In this document: piece after piece, positions 53,955-62,470 of the stretch
Position numbering within the stretch: position 1 is the first letter of the stretch
How the letters are laid out: every line of letters starts with the position of its first letter
Assembly (NCBI RefSeq): GCF_009746585.1
Contig: NZ_WRPO01000004.1
Span: 225,898-289,897 of the forward strand
Reading direction: 5' to 3'
DNA: 64,000 nucleotides
Origin: Novosphingobium aquimarinum
GTDB lineage: Bacteria > Pseudomonadota > Alphaproteobacteria > Sphingomonadales > Sphingomonadaceae
Translations under genes and position numbers: made by a program
Notes under the pieces: model-generated
What the model saw: the letters and a program-made list of their open reading frames with translations, nothing else
Database searches by the model: none
What the model was told of the DNA's origin: nothing

Positions 53955-55994
53955 TCAGCGCAGGGCCCAGCGCAGGCCCAGCCAAAGCGTACGCGGCGTG
54001 CCAAGATCGATCGATCCGCCCGCGTTGCGGGTGACGATGCGCTCGTCCAGCAGGTTCTCGCCACGCACGACCAGCTGTAGGTGCGACACGAGCGGCAGCT
54101 GTCCGAACAGATCGAGCGTCGTCGCGGCCGGAAGCGCGTCGGTTTCACGGTCATCCTCGAACTGCCGCCCCACGTGCCGCACTGTCGCTGAAAGCCTTAT
54201 CGCCGGATCGGGGCTCCACGCCAACGTCGCGCTGGCGCTCAATTTCGGCGTTTGCGAGGGACGATTGCCGTCAAGATCCGCCGAAGCGCCCTCGCCTCTC
54301 GTTTTGGCGTCGGTCCAGGCGATCGAGCCGAGGAAAGAGAAAGGGCCGCGCTCGATGCGGCCATCGGCCTCGAGACCGCGCGCGACGATCGCCGGCAGAT
54401 TGCGCCGCTGGCGTAAGTTCTCGCCGATCGTCACGTTCGCGATCGCGTTCTTAACCCGGTTGTCGAAGGCGGTAATCGAAACCGAGACATCGGCGGCAGG
54501 CGCGAAGGTAAGCCCGGCCTCGTAGCCCTCGAGCCGCTCGTTGCGCAGCGCCGCGTTGGCTTGAGTGACGACCGGGAAGACGACGAAGGGGCGGTACAGT
54601 TCGTTCAGCGTCGGCAAGCGCAATCCGGTATATCCCGCGCCGCGCAGGCTGAGCCCGCCGCCAAGCTCGTAGACAGCACCGCCGCGAAACGATTCCTCCC
54701 AGCCCGCGCGGCTCGCATAGGTTTCGTCGATCACGGTCGCGCCGGATCCGTCGCGTTCGCGGAAGAAGCCGTCGCGAATGCTGTAGCGGTCGACGCGTGC
54801 GCCGGCGGTCAGCACGAGGTTGCCGAAGCGCACGTCGCCATCGGCAAACACGCCGAGGTCGCTATTGGTGCCGCCCGCATTGCGCCGCGCAGTGATGTTA
54901 CCGGAAAATGCGCTGATCGCGGTTTCGAACAACTCGCCATCGGACCGGCGATAGTCGGCGCCGAGGCGCAGGTTGATGGTTTCACCGAGCGGCGGGCGGA
55001 CCTCGACCTTCCCGCCCACGCCGGTCGAAGGCGTATTGCGCTGATCGAGCACGGGCACGAAGCGGGTCGAACTGACGACGACATTGGTGAAGTTGCGGGC
55101 TTGCAGATAGGCTAGGACATCGAATTGCCAGTCGCCGCGGCCGACGAGGCGCAAACTGGCATCCTGTCCGCTCGAGGAGCTGTCAGCGCCTTCGAAGCGG
55201 AGCGTGCGCTGGTCATCGAAGATCAGTCCGCGCGCCTGAAGTTCCATATCGTCCCCGATCGGCGCCACCCCGCGCAAACCGATGGACCAGGAATCGAAGG
55301 CCGCGCGTGCCGTTGCCGGGACGCGGTCGTCGCGCGGCGTCGTCTGGAAGCCCTTGCCGCGATCCCAGCGGCCCGAGATGACCGCGAACCCCGCGCCCAG
55401 CTTGGGCGCGAAAGTGGCGCTGGCCTCGGTCTCGCCGCGCTGATTGGCGAGCACGCTCGCGTTGAGCGGCCCTAGCGTGGTGCGATCCGCGCTTTCGAGT
55501 TCGATCGTGCCGGAAAGCGCCCCAGTGCCGAACGGCCCGGAGCCGCCGCCCCGAGTGACGAGCACGCGGCCGAGGCGCTCGGGAGCAAGCGCGGGAAGCG
55601 GAACGTAGCCGAAGAACGGATCGACCATCGGCACGCCATCGAGCACGACGAGCGCGCGCGTCGTCGCATTCCCGCCCAGCGAACGCAGCGTGACGCCTTG
55701 GGCCGAGGGGTTGGAGGCGCGACTGTCGGACCGCCGGAACTGCTGGAAGCCCGCGACCGACGACAGCACATCCTCGATCCGCCCCGACGCGCTCGACACC
55801 AGCGTTTCGCGGTCGATCGCGCGCGTGGAATAGGCGGGCATGCCCGGCAGATCCTCAAGACCGCGCCCCGTGACGACGATCGCTTCGGGATCCGGCCTTG
55901 CCGGGGTTTCCTGGCACATCGCCATATGCGGAGCGAAAGCGGCCGCCACTGCCGCTGCCACGATTGGCAGATCGAGCCGCATACGGTTGGTCAA
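53955..55994 (-). CDS. TonB-dependent receptor (BtuB/copper-receptor-like size class)
   Basis: A 679-residue outer-membrane receptor. The TTG at 55994 has GGAG at good spacing; an ATG four codons later is the alternative. A signal peptide is followed by a TonB-box-like A-I-V-V-T-G-R. The plug has the region L-V-V-L-D-G-V-P-M-V-D-P, followed by G-P-F-G-T-G-A-L-S-G-T-I-E-L. The barrel ends L-G-L-R-W-A-L-R. No STN domain is present. It is divergent from a DUF2946 gene and a second receptor, a grouping I associate with metal (possibly copper) uptake, but the ligand cannot be fixed. No cobalamin riboswitch was found upstream. Confidence 0.88.
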   Translation of the reverse strand: MTNRMRLDLPIVAAAVAAAFAPHMAMCQETPARPDPEAIVVTGRGLEDLPGMPAYSTRAIDRETLVSSASGRIEDVLSSVAGFQQFRRSDSRASNPSAQGVTLRSLGGNATTRALVVLDGVPMVDPFFGYVPLPALAPERLGRVLVTRGGGSGPFGTGALSGTIELESADRTTLGPLNASVLANQRGETEASATFAPKLGAGFAVISGRWDRGKGFQTTPRDDRVPATARAAFDSWSIGLRGVAPIGDDMELQARGLIFDDQRTLRFEGADSSSSGQDASLRLVGRGDWQFDVLAYLQARNFTNVVVSSTRFVPVLDQRNTPSTGVGGKVEVRPPLGETINLRLGADYRRSDGELFETAISAFSGNITARRNAGGTNSDLGVFADGDVRFGNLVLTAGARVDRYSIRDGFFRERDGSGATVIDETYASRAGWEESFRGGAVYELGGGLSLRGAGYTGLRLPTLNELYRPFVVFPVVTQANAALRNERLEGYEAGLTFAPAADVSVSITAFDNRVKNAIANVTIGENLRQRRNLPAIVARGLEADGRIERGPFSFLGSIAWTDAKTRGEGASADLDGNRPSQTPKLSASATLAWSPDPAIRLSATVRHVGRQFEDDRETDALPAATTLDLFGQLPLVSHLQLVVRGENLLDERIVTRNAGGSIDLGTPRTLWLGLRWALR

Positions 55995-56181
55995 GGCAAT
56001 CTCCGAATCTCTACGCTCGAAAATGCTGCCGGCACCCGTGCGGCGCGCGTGTTGAGCCAGAGCGTGAATGGCTTGAACGCGCCTATGTCAGAACTGGTGC
56101 GAAGGCCCAAGGGCACACCGTGCGAATTTCGCCTGGGTCGGTACTGGCCTTGATCGGGGTTTGGTACTAGGGGGCTGCGCC

Positions 56182-56583
56182 ATGGGGCACCTGCGCGCAA
56201 TCCTGATGCAACGACGGCAGCTGGCGTTGGTGTGCATCGCGCTGGCGATCGCGCTCAGGGCCATCGTGCCGGCGGGATACATGATCGGCAGCGATGCCAA
56301 GGTCCTGACTATCGCGGTTTGCCACGATGCCAGCGGGGCCGGGATCTCGCGAGACGTGGTCGTGCCGATGAAGAGCGACTCCGGGGTGCCCGGCAAGCCT
56401 GCCAAGGGCGAATGCCCTTACGGCGCGCTAGCCATGGCTGGTCTTGGCGGCGCGGACGTCGTCTTGCTGGCCCTGGCGCTGGCCTTCGTCATCGCGCTCG
56501 GCTTTGCCCCGCAAACCATTCCGCAGGCTTCCCGGCCCGCGTTTCTCAGGCCGCCGTTGCGCGGCCCTCCGGCCCTCAGCTGA
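56182..56583 (+). CDS. DUF2946 family membrane protein
   Basis: A 133-residue protein with an N-terminal hydrophobic helix (L-A-L-V-C-I-A-L-A-I-A-L-R-A-I-V-P-A-G-Y-M), a conserved V-C-H segment near residue 49, and a second helix near 90-110. This layout and the R-A-x-V-P-x-G-Y-M motif are those of DUF2946, whose members often accompany TonB receptors and are suspected to be involved in copper handling. The ATG at 56182 follows a G-rich stretch. The next receptor gene starts 73 bp downstream, so the two are likely co-transcribed. Confidence 0.82.
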   Translation: MGHLRAILMQRRQLALVCIALAIALRAIVPAGYMIGSDAKVLTIAVCHDASGAGISRDVVVPMKSDSGVPGKPAKGECPYGALAMAGLGGADVVLLALALAFVIALGFAPQTIPQASRPAFLRPPLRGPPALS

Positions 56584-56656
56584 CGACATCATACTCCTCG
56601 TCTGACTGACGCGCGGCGGCCAGAGCCCGTCGCGTCCCTGCCGGAGATATTCCATC

Positions 56657-58687
56657 ATGTTACGTCCCTTCGTGACGCTCGCCCTCGCGGCGTGCGCCAT
56701 TTCGCCTGCGCTTGCCGAAGACGCAGAGAGCGATCCCACCATCATCGTCACCGCCGAACGTCAGGCGGACGATCCGCCCGCGGTCGCCGCCGCCCGCGAA
56801 CGCCTCGCGCGCACGCCCGGTTCGGTCTCGGTCGTCGCCTCGGAAAGCTACGAGGACCGCTTCGTCATCGGCTTGCCCGATCTGCTACGCGACGTTCCCG
56901 GCGTGCTCGCGAACACGCGCTATGGCGAGGAGGCGCGGCTATCGATCCGCGGCTCCGGCCTCGATCAGAGCTACCACCAGCGCGGCGTTCTGCTCGCGCA
57001 GGATGGCGTCCCATTTGCCGATGCCGACGGCTTTTCGGACTTCCAGAAGATCGATCCCCTCGGCGCGCGCTACATCGAGGTGTACAAAGGCGGCAACGCG
57101 CTGCGCTTCGGCGGCGCGCAGCTTGGAGGCGCGATCAATCTCGTCACGCCCAGCGGCCGCAACGTGGCGAGCCCGTTCGCCCTGCGGCTCGAAGGCGGTT
57201 CGTTCGACAGCGTGCGAGGGCAAGGCCATGGCGCGGGCACCGCGGGCAAGTTCGATTGGTACGGCGGCGTCAACGCCACGCGCTCCGATGGGTACCGCCA
57301 GAATTCGCGGTCCGATCAGGTGCGCGGTACGATCAATCTGGGATATGCGCTGGGCGACGACAGCGAGATCCGCGTGATCGGGTATGCCGCCGACATCAAC
57401 CAGCAAGTCCCCGGCGCGGTCTCGCTGGAGACGGCGCTCACCAACCCGCGCTATGCCGGGGACGGCGTGATCCTGCGCAGACAGGCGCGCGACCAGAGCG
57501 TCTATCGCGGTTCGGTGCAGACGCGGCTGCGGCTGACCGATGGGCTCGTTTTCGAAGGCGGGATCTACGCGACGCAGACCGATCTCTATCATCCGGTCGG
57601 GATCTTCATATTGCAGGACACCGACACCCAAGGGGCGTTCGGCCGCTTCGATCTTGCCGGCGAATTGGCCGGGCACCGGGCCGATGTGTTCTTTGGCGCT
57701 TACTACCGCGAAGGCGGGAGCAACCAAACACTGGCGCTCAACCTCGCGGGCAACCAGGGAGCCACGATCGGAGATTCTGTGCAGCAGGCCGATGCACTCG
57801 ACGTGTTCGCCGAGGGGCGGTTTTTCGTCGTGCCAGAGTTGGCCGTGGTCGCCGGGGGATCGTGGGGGCGTGCGCGGCGCGACTATGCGAATACGCTGGG
57901 CGGAACGCAGGCGGATCGCACCTACGACTGGTTCGCCCCACGCCTGGGCCTGCTGTACGAACACGGCTCGGTGCAGGTCTATGCCAATTACACGAAATCG
58001 GTCGAACCACCGCATTTCAGCGCTTTGACTCAGACCAATACCGCCGGCTCGGTCTTCGTGCCACTCCATCCCCAGCGCGCCTGGACCGCCGAGATCGGCA
58101 CGCGCGGCAAGCTGGCCGGCGTCACTTGGGACGTCACGTACTATCGGGCGCAGGTGCGCGGCGAACTCCTCAGCTTCCTCCCCGATGCGAACCTTCCCGC
58201 CAGCGTGTTCAATGCCGACAAGACCCTGCATCAGGGCGTCGAAGCCAGCCTCGACATCGCCCTGATCGATACGGATGCGGCCCGGCTGCGGCTGCGCCAG
58301 ACCTACGCCTGGTCGGATTTCCGGTTTCGGGACGAACCTGCATACGACAACAACCGCCTGCCGGTCGCGCCGCGCCATCAGTATCGCGCTTCGCTGCGGT
58401 TCGAAGGAGGGGGAGGCTTCTACATCGAACCCTTCGTCGATTGGCGGTTCGAGGACGTGTTCGTCGATTATGCCAACACGCTCAAGGCGCCCGGCTATGC
58501 CCTGTTCAACCTTTCGGCGGGGTTCGATCTCGGGCCGGTGACGATCTACGCAGATGGCCGCAACCTCACCGACAAGCGCTATGCCGCAGAGTTCGCGGCG
58601 GTCACCGACGCGCGCGTCGCGAATACCGCTGTCTTCTTCCCTGGCCAGGGCCGCACCGTCTTCGGCGGCTTGCGCTTCGCATTCTGA
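56657..58687 (+). CDS. TonB-dependent receptor downstream of DUF2946
   Basis: A 676-residue outer-membrane receptor. A signal peptide ends at A-L-A (18-20), then T-I-I-V-T-A-E as TonB box. The plug has S-I-R-G-S-G-L and the segment E-V-Y-K-G-G-N-A-L-R-F-G-G-A-Q-L-G-G-A-I-N-L-V. The barrel ends V-F-G-G-L-R-F-A-F with the terminal Phe. GGAGA precedes the ATG. The ligand is unknown; the pairing with DUF2946 suggests a metal complex. It is convergent with the peptide-type ABC transporter. Confidence 0.92.
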   Translation: MLRPFVTLALAACAISPALAEDAESDPTIIVTAERQADDPPAVAAARERLARTPGSVSVVASESYEDRFVIGLPDLLRDVPGVLANTRYGEEARLSIRGSGLDQSYHQRGVLLAQDGVPFADADGFSDFQKIDPLGARYIEVYKGGNALRFGGAQLGGAINLVTPSGRNVASPFALRLEGGSFDSVRGQGHGAGTAGKFDWYGGVNATRSDGYRQNSRSDQVRGTINLGYALGDDSEIRVIGYAADINQQVPGAVSLETALTNPRYAGDGVILRRQARDQSVYRGSVQTRLRLTDGLVFEGGIYATQTDLYHPVGIFILQDTDTQGAFGRFDLAGELAGHRADVFFGAYYREGGSNQTLALNLAGNQGATIGDSVQQADALDVFAEGRFFVVPELAVVAGGSWGRARRDYANTLGGTQADRTYDWFAPRLGLLYEHGSVQVYANYTKSVEPPHFSALTQTNTAGSVFVPLHPQRAWTAEIGTRGKLAGVTWDVTYYRAQVRGELLSFLPDANLPASVFNADKTLHQGVEASLDIALIDTDAARLRLRQTYAWSDFRFRDEPAYDNNRLPVAPRHQYRASLRFEGGGGFYIEPFVDWRFEDVFVDYANTLKAPGYALFNLSAGFDLGPVTIYADGRNLTDKRYAAEFAAVTDARVANTAVFFPGQGRTVFGGLRFAF

Positions 58688-58693
58688 TAATGA

Positions 58694-58722
58694 AACGGCA
58701 AATCCCCACGAGGGGCACCGTT
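58694..58722. terminator. Hairpin between convergent receptor and ABC transporter genes
   Basis: AACGG (58694-58698) and CCGTT (58718-58722) enclose CCCC-ACGA-GGGG (58704-58715). The stem is interrupted by unpaired bases and no long T-tract follows, but the position 7 bp after one stop and 14 bp before the other fits a bidirectional terminator. Confidence 0.35.
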
Positions 58723-58735
58723 CCTTAACGAACGA

Positions 58736-60559
58736 TCAGCCGAGGATTTTCTCGCTCTGCGTGCGGCGCAGGGTTTCTTCGGTGTGATGACACAGGACCG
58801 CATTGCCTGACGAAAGTTGCCGCACCGGTGGAGCAGACACTTCGCATGTGCCGGCGATCGCTACCGGACAGCGCGGCAGGAAACGGCACAGATCGGGACG
58901 CTCGCGCAAGTGCGCGAAGGGAGCGGCTGCGCGTTCGGATTCGTCCGATAGCCAGTCGCTCCTGAGTTCGGGCACGGACGAGATCAGCAGATCTGTGTAG
59001 GGATGAACCGGCGGCACATTGTAACTGTCACGCACGCCGCTTTCGACCCGTGTTCCTTTGTAGAGTACGACGATATCGTCGCACAGCGCCTTCACCGTTT
59101 CGATATCGTGGCTGATGAAAAGGTAGGCCACGCCGAGATCGCGCCGCAGTTCGGCCAGCAGATCGAGGATCGCGCCGCGCACGACCGTATCGAGCGCGGA
59201 GGTAACTTCGTCGCACAGAATGATGTCGGGTTCCGCCGCGAGCGCCCGCGCCAGATTGACGCGCTGCTTCTGGCCACCGGAAAGTTCGTCGCAGCGTCGG
59301 CTGGCGATGGATGCGGGAAGCTTGATGAGGTCGAGCAATTCGGCCACCCGGCGGCGCGCTTCCTCGCCGCGCGTCCCGCGGTAGAAGCGCAGGACACGCC
59401 CCAGGATGTCGCCCACGCTCCGCCCGGGATTGAGCGCGACATCGGCGCTCTGGAAGACGATCTGCACGCGTCGCAGCTCTTCGCGACTCCGGCCCGACAG
59501 CGTCGGGGCCAGGGGCACGCCGTCGAGCTTCACGCTGCCACGAGCGGGTGCGAGCAGGCCGGCGACGACGCGCGCCACGGTGGACTTGCCCGACCCGGAT
59601 TCGCCGATCACGCCCAGTGCGGCGCCACGCCCGATCGAGAAACCGACGTCGCTGAGCACCGGGTGGGCCGGCCTTCCTTCCTTGTCGATCGGACCGTATC
59701 CGGCATGGATCCCCTCGACTTCCAGCAAGGGGACGGGCGCGTCGGGCAGAACGGGCGCAGCCATCACCACCGGCATGGCCGCGGACATCAGCATCCGCGT
59801 ATAGTCATCGGCCGGGGATTGCAGAATGACGTCGACTGCGTTCTGCTCGCGCACTTTGCCCCGTTTGAGAACGAGGACCCGGTCGGCCATCTGCGCGACG
59901 ACCGCCAGATCGTGCGACACGTAGACGCCCGTTGCCCCCTGCTCGCGCACCACGCGGCGGAAGGCCTGCAGCACTTCGACCTGGGTGGTCACGTCGAGCG
60001 CAGTGGTTGGCTCGTCGAAGATCACCAGCTCGGGCTGAGTGATGAGCGCCATGGCGGCCATCAAGCGCTGCAGCTGGCCGCCCGAAAGCTCGTGCGGGTA
60101 TCGCTGGCCGATCGTTTCGGGATTGGGCAGCGCCAAGCTGCGGAACAGCGAAACCGCCCGCTTGCGAGCGGCCTCTTCGGGCTCGATGCCATGAATGAGA
60201 GCGGGCTCGATCACTTGGTCGATGACGCGGCGCGAGGGATTGAACGCCGCCGCCGCACTCTGCGCGACGTAGCTGATGCGGTGGCCTCGCTGCGCCTTCA
60301 GCGCGTTTCCGCCAGCCCCGTCGAGCGTCGCCTGGCCGACGCGGATCTGCCCGGTGATTTCGGCACTGCCACGGGCATAGCCCATCAGCGCCAGCGCGAT
60401 CGTGGTCTTGCCCGAACCCGATTCGCCGATCAGCGCCAGCGTTTCGCGCGGCGCGATGTCGAACGACACGTCCTCGACGATGCGCAGCGGCGTGCCGTCC
60501 TCCCGCCGCACGGTGACGGACAAGTCCCGGACTTCGACATGCTGGGTCGTATCCTTCAT
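58736..60559 (-). CDS. Fused DppD-DppF-type ABC transporter ATP-binding protein
   Basis: A 607-residue protein containing two complete nucleotide-binding domains, equal to the DppD and DppF subunits of oligopeptide/nickel-type importers joined in one chain. Domain 1 has Walker A G-E-S-G-S-G-K-T at 45-52 and signature L-S-G-G-Q. Domain 2 repeats G-E-S-G-S-G-K-S-T and L-S-G-G-Q-K-Q-R. Each carries the family's C-terminal extension; the last has the C-R-F-L-P-R-C-P cysteines. It overlaps the DppC gene by 4 bp. Confidence 0.93.
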   Translation of the reverse strand: MKDTTQHVEVRDLSVTVRREDGTPLRIVEDVSFDIAPRETLALIGESGSGKTTIALALMGYARGSAEITGQIRVGQATLDGAGGNALKAQRGHRISYVAQSAAAAFNPSRRVIDQVIEPALIHGIEPEEAARKRAVSLFRSLALPNPETIGQRYPHELSGGQLQRLMAAMALITQPELVIFDEPTTALDVTTQVEVLQAFRRVVREQGATGVYVSHDLAVVAQMADRVLVLKRGKVREQNAVDVILQSPADDYTRMLMSAAMPVVMAAPVLPDAPVPLLEVEGIHAGYGPIDKEGRPAHPVLSDVGFSIGRGAALGVIGESGSGKSTVARVVAGLLAPARGSVKLDGVPLAPTLSGRSREELRRVQIVFQSADVALNPGRSVGDILGRVLRFYRGTRGEEARRRVAELLDLIKLPASIASRRCDELSGGQKQRVNLARALAAEPDIILCDEVTSALDTVVRGAILDLLAELRRDLGVAYLFISHDIETVKALCDDIVVLYKGTRVESGVRDSYNVPPVHPYTDLLISSVPELRSDWLSDESERAAAPFAHLRERPDLCRFLPRCPVAIAGTCEVSAPPVRQLSSGNAVLCHHTEETLRRTQSEKILG

Positions 60560-61383
60560 CGCACTTTGCCCTGTGTCAGCGCATCGATCAGCAGATTGAC
60601 GCTGACCGTCAACGTCGCGATCGCGGTTGCCCGCACGAAGATCGCCAGCGCGCCTTCGGCGAGACCCGAAGTGTTCTCGCGAACCAGCGAGCCCAGGTCG
60701 GCGTCCGGCGGCGCCAGCCCGAGGCCGAGGAAACTCAGGCCCGAAAGCAGCAGCACGATGAACACGAAGCGCAGTCCGATATCGGCGGCGAGCGGCCGGA
60801 TCATATTGGGCAGCATTTCCGAAAGCGCGATGTACAGCCGTCCCTCGCCGCGCGCGCGCGCAACTTCGACGTAGTCCAGCCGGGCGAGACCGACGGCGAG
60901 GGACCGCGCGATCCGGAAATTACCAGGCACGTAGATCACCGCCAGGATCACGATCAGCAGCAATTCGGAAGAGCCGAATGCGGCAATCAACACCAGCGCG
61001 AAGATCTTGCTGGGAATCGAAATCAAGGTGTCCATCGCGCGCGAGAGCAATTCGTCGACCCAGTGAGGTCCGACCGCCGCCGTCAGCGCCAGACCGGTGC
61101 CGATCCCGACCGCGAGCGTGACCGCAACGGCGGACAAGCCAACGGTGAAGCGCGCGCCCATCAGCAGGCGGCTGAGCACGTCGCGCCCTAGAAAATCGCT
61201 CCCCAGCCATAGCCGGGAGCTGGCGTCGGCAAACACTTCCTCGCTCACGAAAGCGCCCGGCGGATGCGGCGCGAGCATCGGACCGAAGGCCGCCGCCAAC
61301 AACCAGAAAACGACGAAGGCCAGGCCGATCTTGCCCGAAAGCGGCAAGTTGCGGATCGTCGTGAAGAGCGCGGCGATCTTCAT
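60556..61383 (-). CDS. DppC-type ABC transporter permease
   Basis: A 275-residue inner-membrane permease with an N-terminal helix (about 17-38), then the W-L-G-S-D-F-L-G-R-D-V-L-S-R-L motif diagnostic of DppC/OppC, and five further helices. The EAA-type loop reads V-E-V-A-R-A-R-G-E-G. It overlaps both neighbours by 4 bp (ATGA), as expected for a coupled operon. The late segment L-S-F-L-G-L-G-L-A-P-P-D-A-D-L-G is the normal family ending. Confidence 0.93.
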   Translation of the reverse strand: MKIAALFTTIRNLPLSGKIGLAFVVFWLLAAAFGPMLAPHPPGAFVSEEVFADASSRLWLGSDFLGRDVLSRLLMGARFTVGLSAVAVTLAVGIGTGLALTAAVGPHWVDELLSRAMDTLISIPSKIFALVLIAAFGSSELLLIVILAVIYVPGNFRIARSLAVGLARLDYVEVARARGEGRLYIALSEMLPNMIRPLAADIGLRFVFIVLLLSGLSFLGLGLAPPDADLGSLVRENTSGLAEGALAIFVRATAIATLTVSVNLLIDALTQGKVR

Positions 61384-62360
61384 GCGTTGCGCAACCGCGG
61401 ATTGGCGAGGATCGCGAACACGTCGGCCACCAGCACGAGCAGGAGATAGACCGCGCAGAAGATCATGGCGCAGGCCTGCAGCAGCGGCATGTCGCGCGAG
61501 GTGACGGCATTGACCATGAGGCCGGCGAGCCCCGGATAACTGAAGATCGTCTCCACGATGATCGCACCTCCGAACAGATAGGAGAGACTGAGCGCCATCG
61601 CGTTCACGATCGGTCCGATCGCGTTCGGCAGAATATGGTGGAACACGAGGCGCGTTTGCGAGACGCCCTTGAGGCGCGCCATCTCGACATAAGGCCTATC
61701 GAGCTCGGCGATGATCGCGGCGCGGATCATGCGGCCGAGCTGGGCAATGACGCCCACGGCAAGAACCATAACCGGCATGGCATATCCGCGCACATAGTCG
61801 GCGAAAGAAGCTTCCTGCGGTATCAGCGTAATCGAAGGCAGCCATTGCAGCTTCACCGACAAAATCAGGACGGCGACAGTCGCGACGAGAAACTCGGGCA
61901 GTGCCACCATCGACAGGGTCAGCACGTTAAGCGAGCGATCCAGCTTCTTGCCCCGTGCAATGGCCGAGGCAATGCCGATCAGGAAGGCGAAAGGTACCGA
62001 TACCAGCGTCGAAAGCGCCGCCAAGATCAAGGTGTTCGGCAGGCGTACCGAAATGATTTCGGACACCGGCGTATTCGTCACCATCGATTGGCCGGGGTCA
62101 CCCATCGATATGCCGCGAAGCCACTGATAATAGCGAACCGGCCCCGGCTGATCGAGGCCCATTTCCTTGCGCAGAGCGGCGATCTGTTCGGGCGTCGCGC
62201 TTTGCCCCAGCACTTCCTGCGCGGCGTCACCCGGAAGCAAGCCACTGATCGTGAAGATCACCGCCGAGACCAGCAGCAACGTGATCAGCGCGAGCAGCAC
62301 GCGATGACCAATCAACCGCAACGGGCCGCGCCAGCTAGAGGCGGAAGCGCTGGCGCTCAT
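61380..62360 (-). CDS. DppB-type ABC transporter permease
   Basis: A 326-residue permease of the DppB/OppB family: first helix (about 22-45), the L-P-G-D-A-A periplasmic motif, the substrate-contact region with M-G-L-D-Q-P, and the EAA loop V-E-M-A-R-L-K-G-V-S. The ATG at 62360 is used; a TTG nine codons upstream is possible. With DppC and the fused ATPase it makes a complete membrane and energy module, but no periplasmic binding protein gene lies within the window next to it, so the substrate (peptide, nickel or another) is open. Confidence 0.92.
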   Translation of the reverse strand: MSASASASSWRGPLRLIGHRVLLALITLLLVSAVIFTISGLLPGDAAQEVLGQSATPEQIAALRKEMGLDQPGPVRYYQWLRGISMGDPGQSMVTNTPVSEIISVRLPNTLILAALSTLVSVPFAFLIGIASAIARGKKLDRSLNVLTLSMVALPEFLVATVAVLILSVKLQWLPSITLIPQEASFADYVRGYAMPVMVLAVGVIAQLGRMIRAAIIAELDRPYVEMARLKGVSQTRLVFHHILPNAIGPIVNAMALSLSYLFGGAIIVETIFSYPGLAGLMVNAVTSRDMPLLQACAMIFCAVYLLLVLVADVFAILANPRLRNA

Positions 62361-62434
62361 CGCAAAGTCTTGGGCGCAGGGGCGCAACGTAGGTTCATCA
62401 TACCTCCAAGAGGAAAGTCAGTACGTCCAGCGGA

Positions 62435-62463
62435 GCCTGCCCGTGCCCAGCGCTCGGGCAGGC
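62435..62463 (-). terminator. Hairpin after the DUF1624 gene
   Basis: GCCTGCCCG (62435-62443) and CGGGCAGGC (62455-62463) form a perfect 9-bp GC-rich stem with an 11-nt loop, 7 bp beyond the DUF1624 stop. No T-tract follows. It suggests the DUF1624 transcript ends here before the ABC operon. Confidence 0.5.
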
Positions 62464-62470
62464 GCGCTGC

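Noticed and set aside
55995..56181. Possible cobalamin riboswitch upstream of the minus-strand TonB receptor
   Set aside because: The conserved B12-box elements were looked for on both strands and not found.
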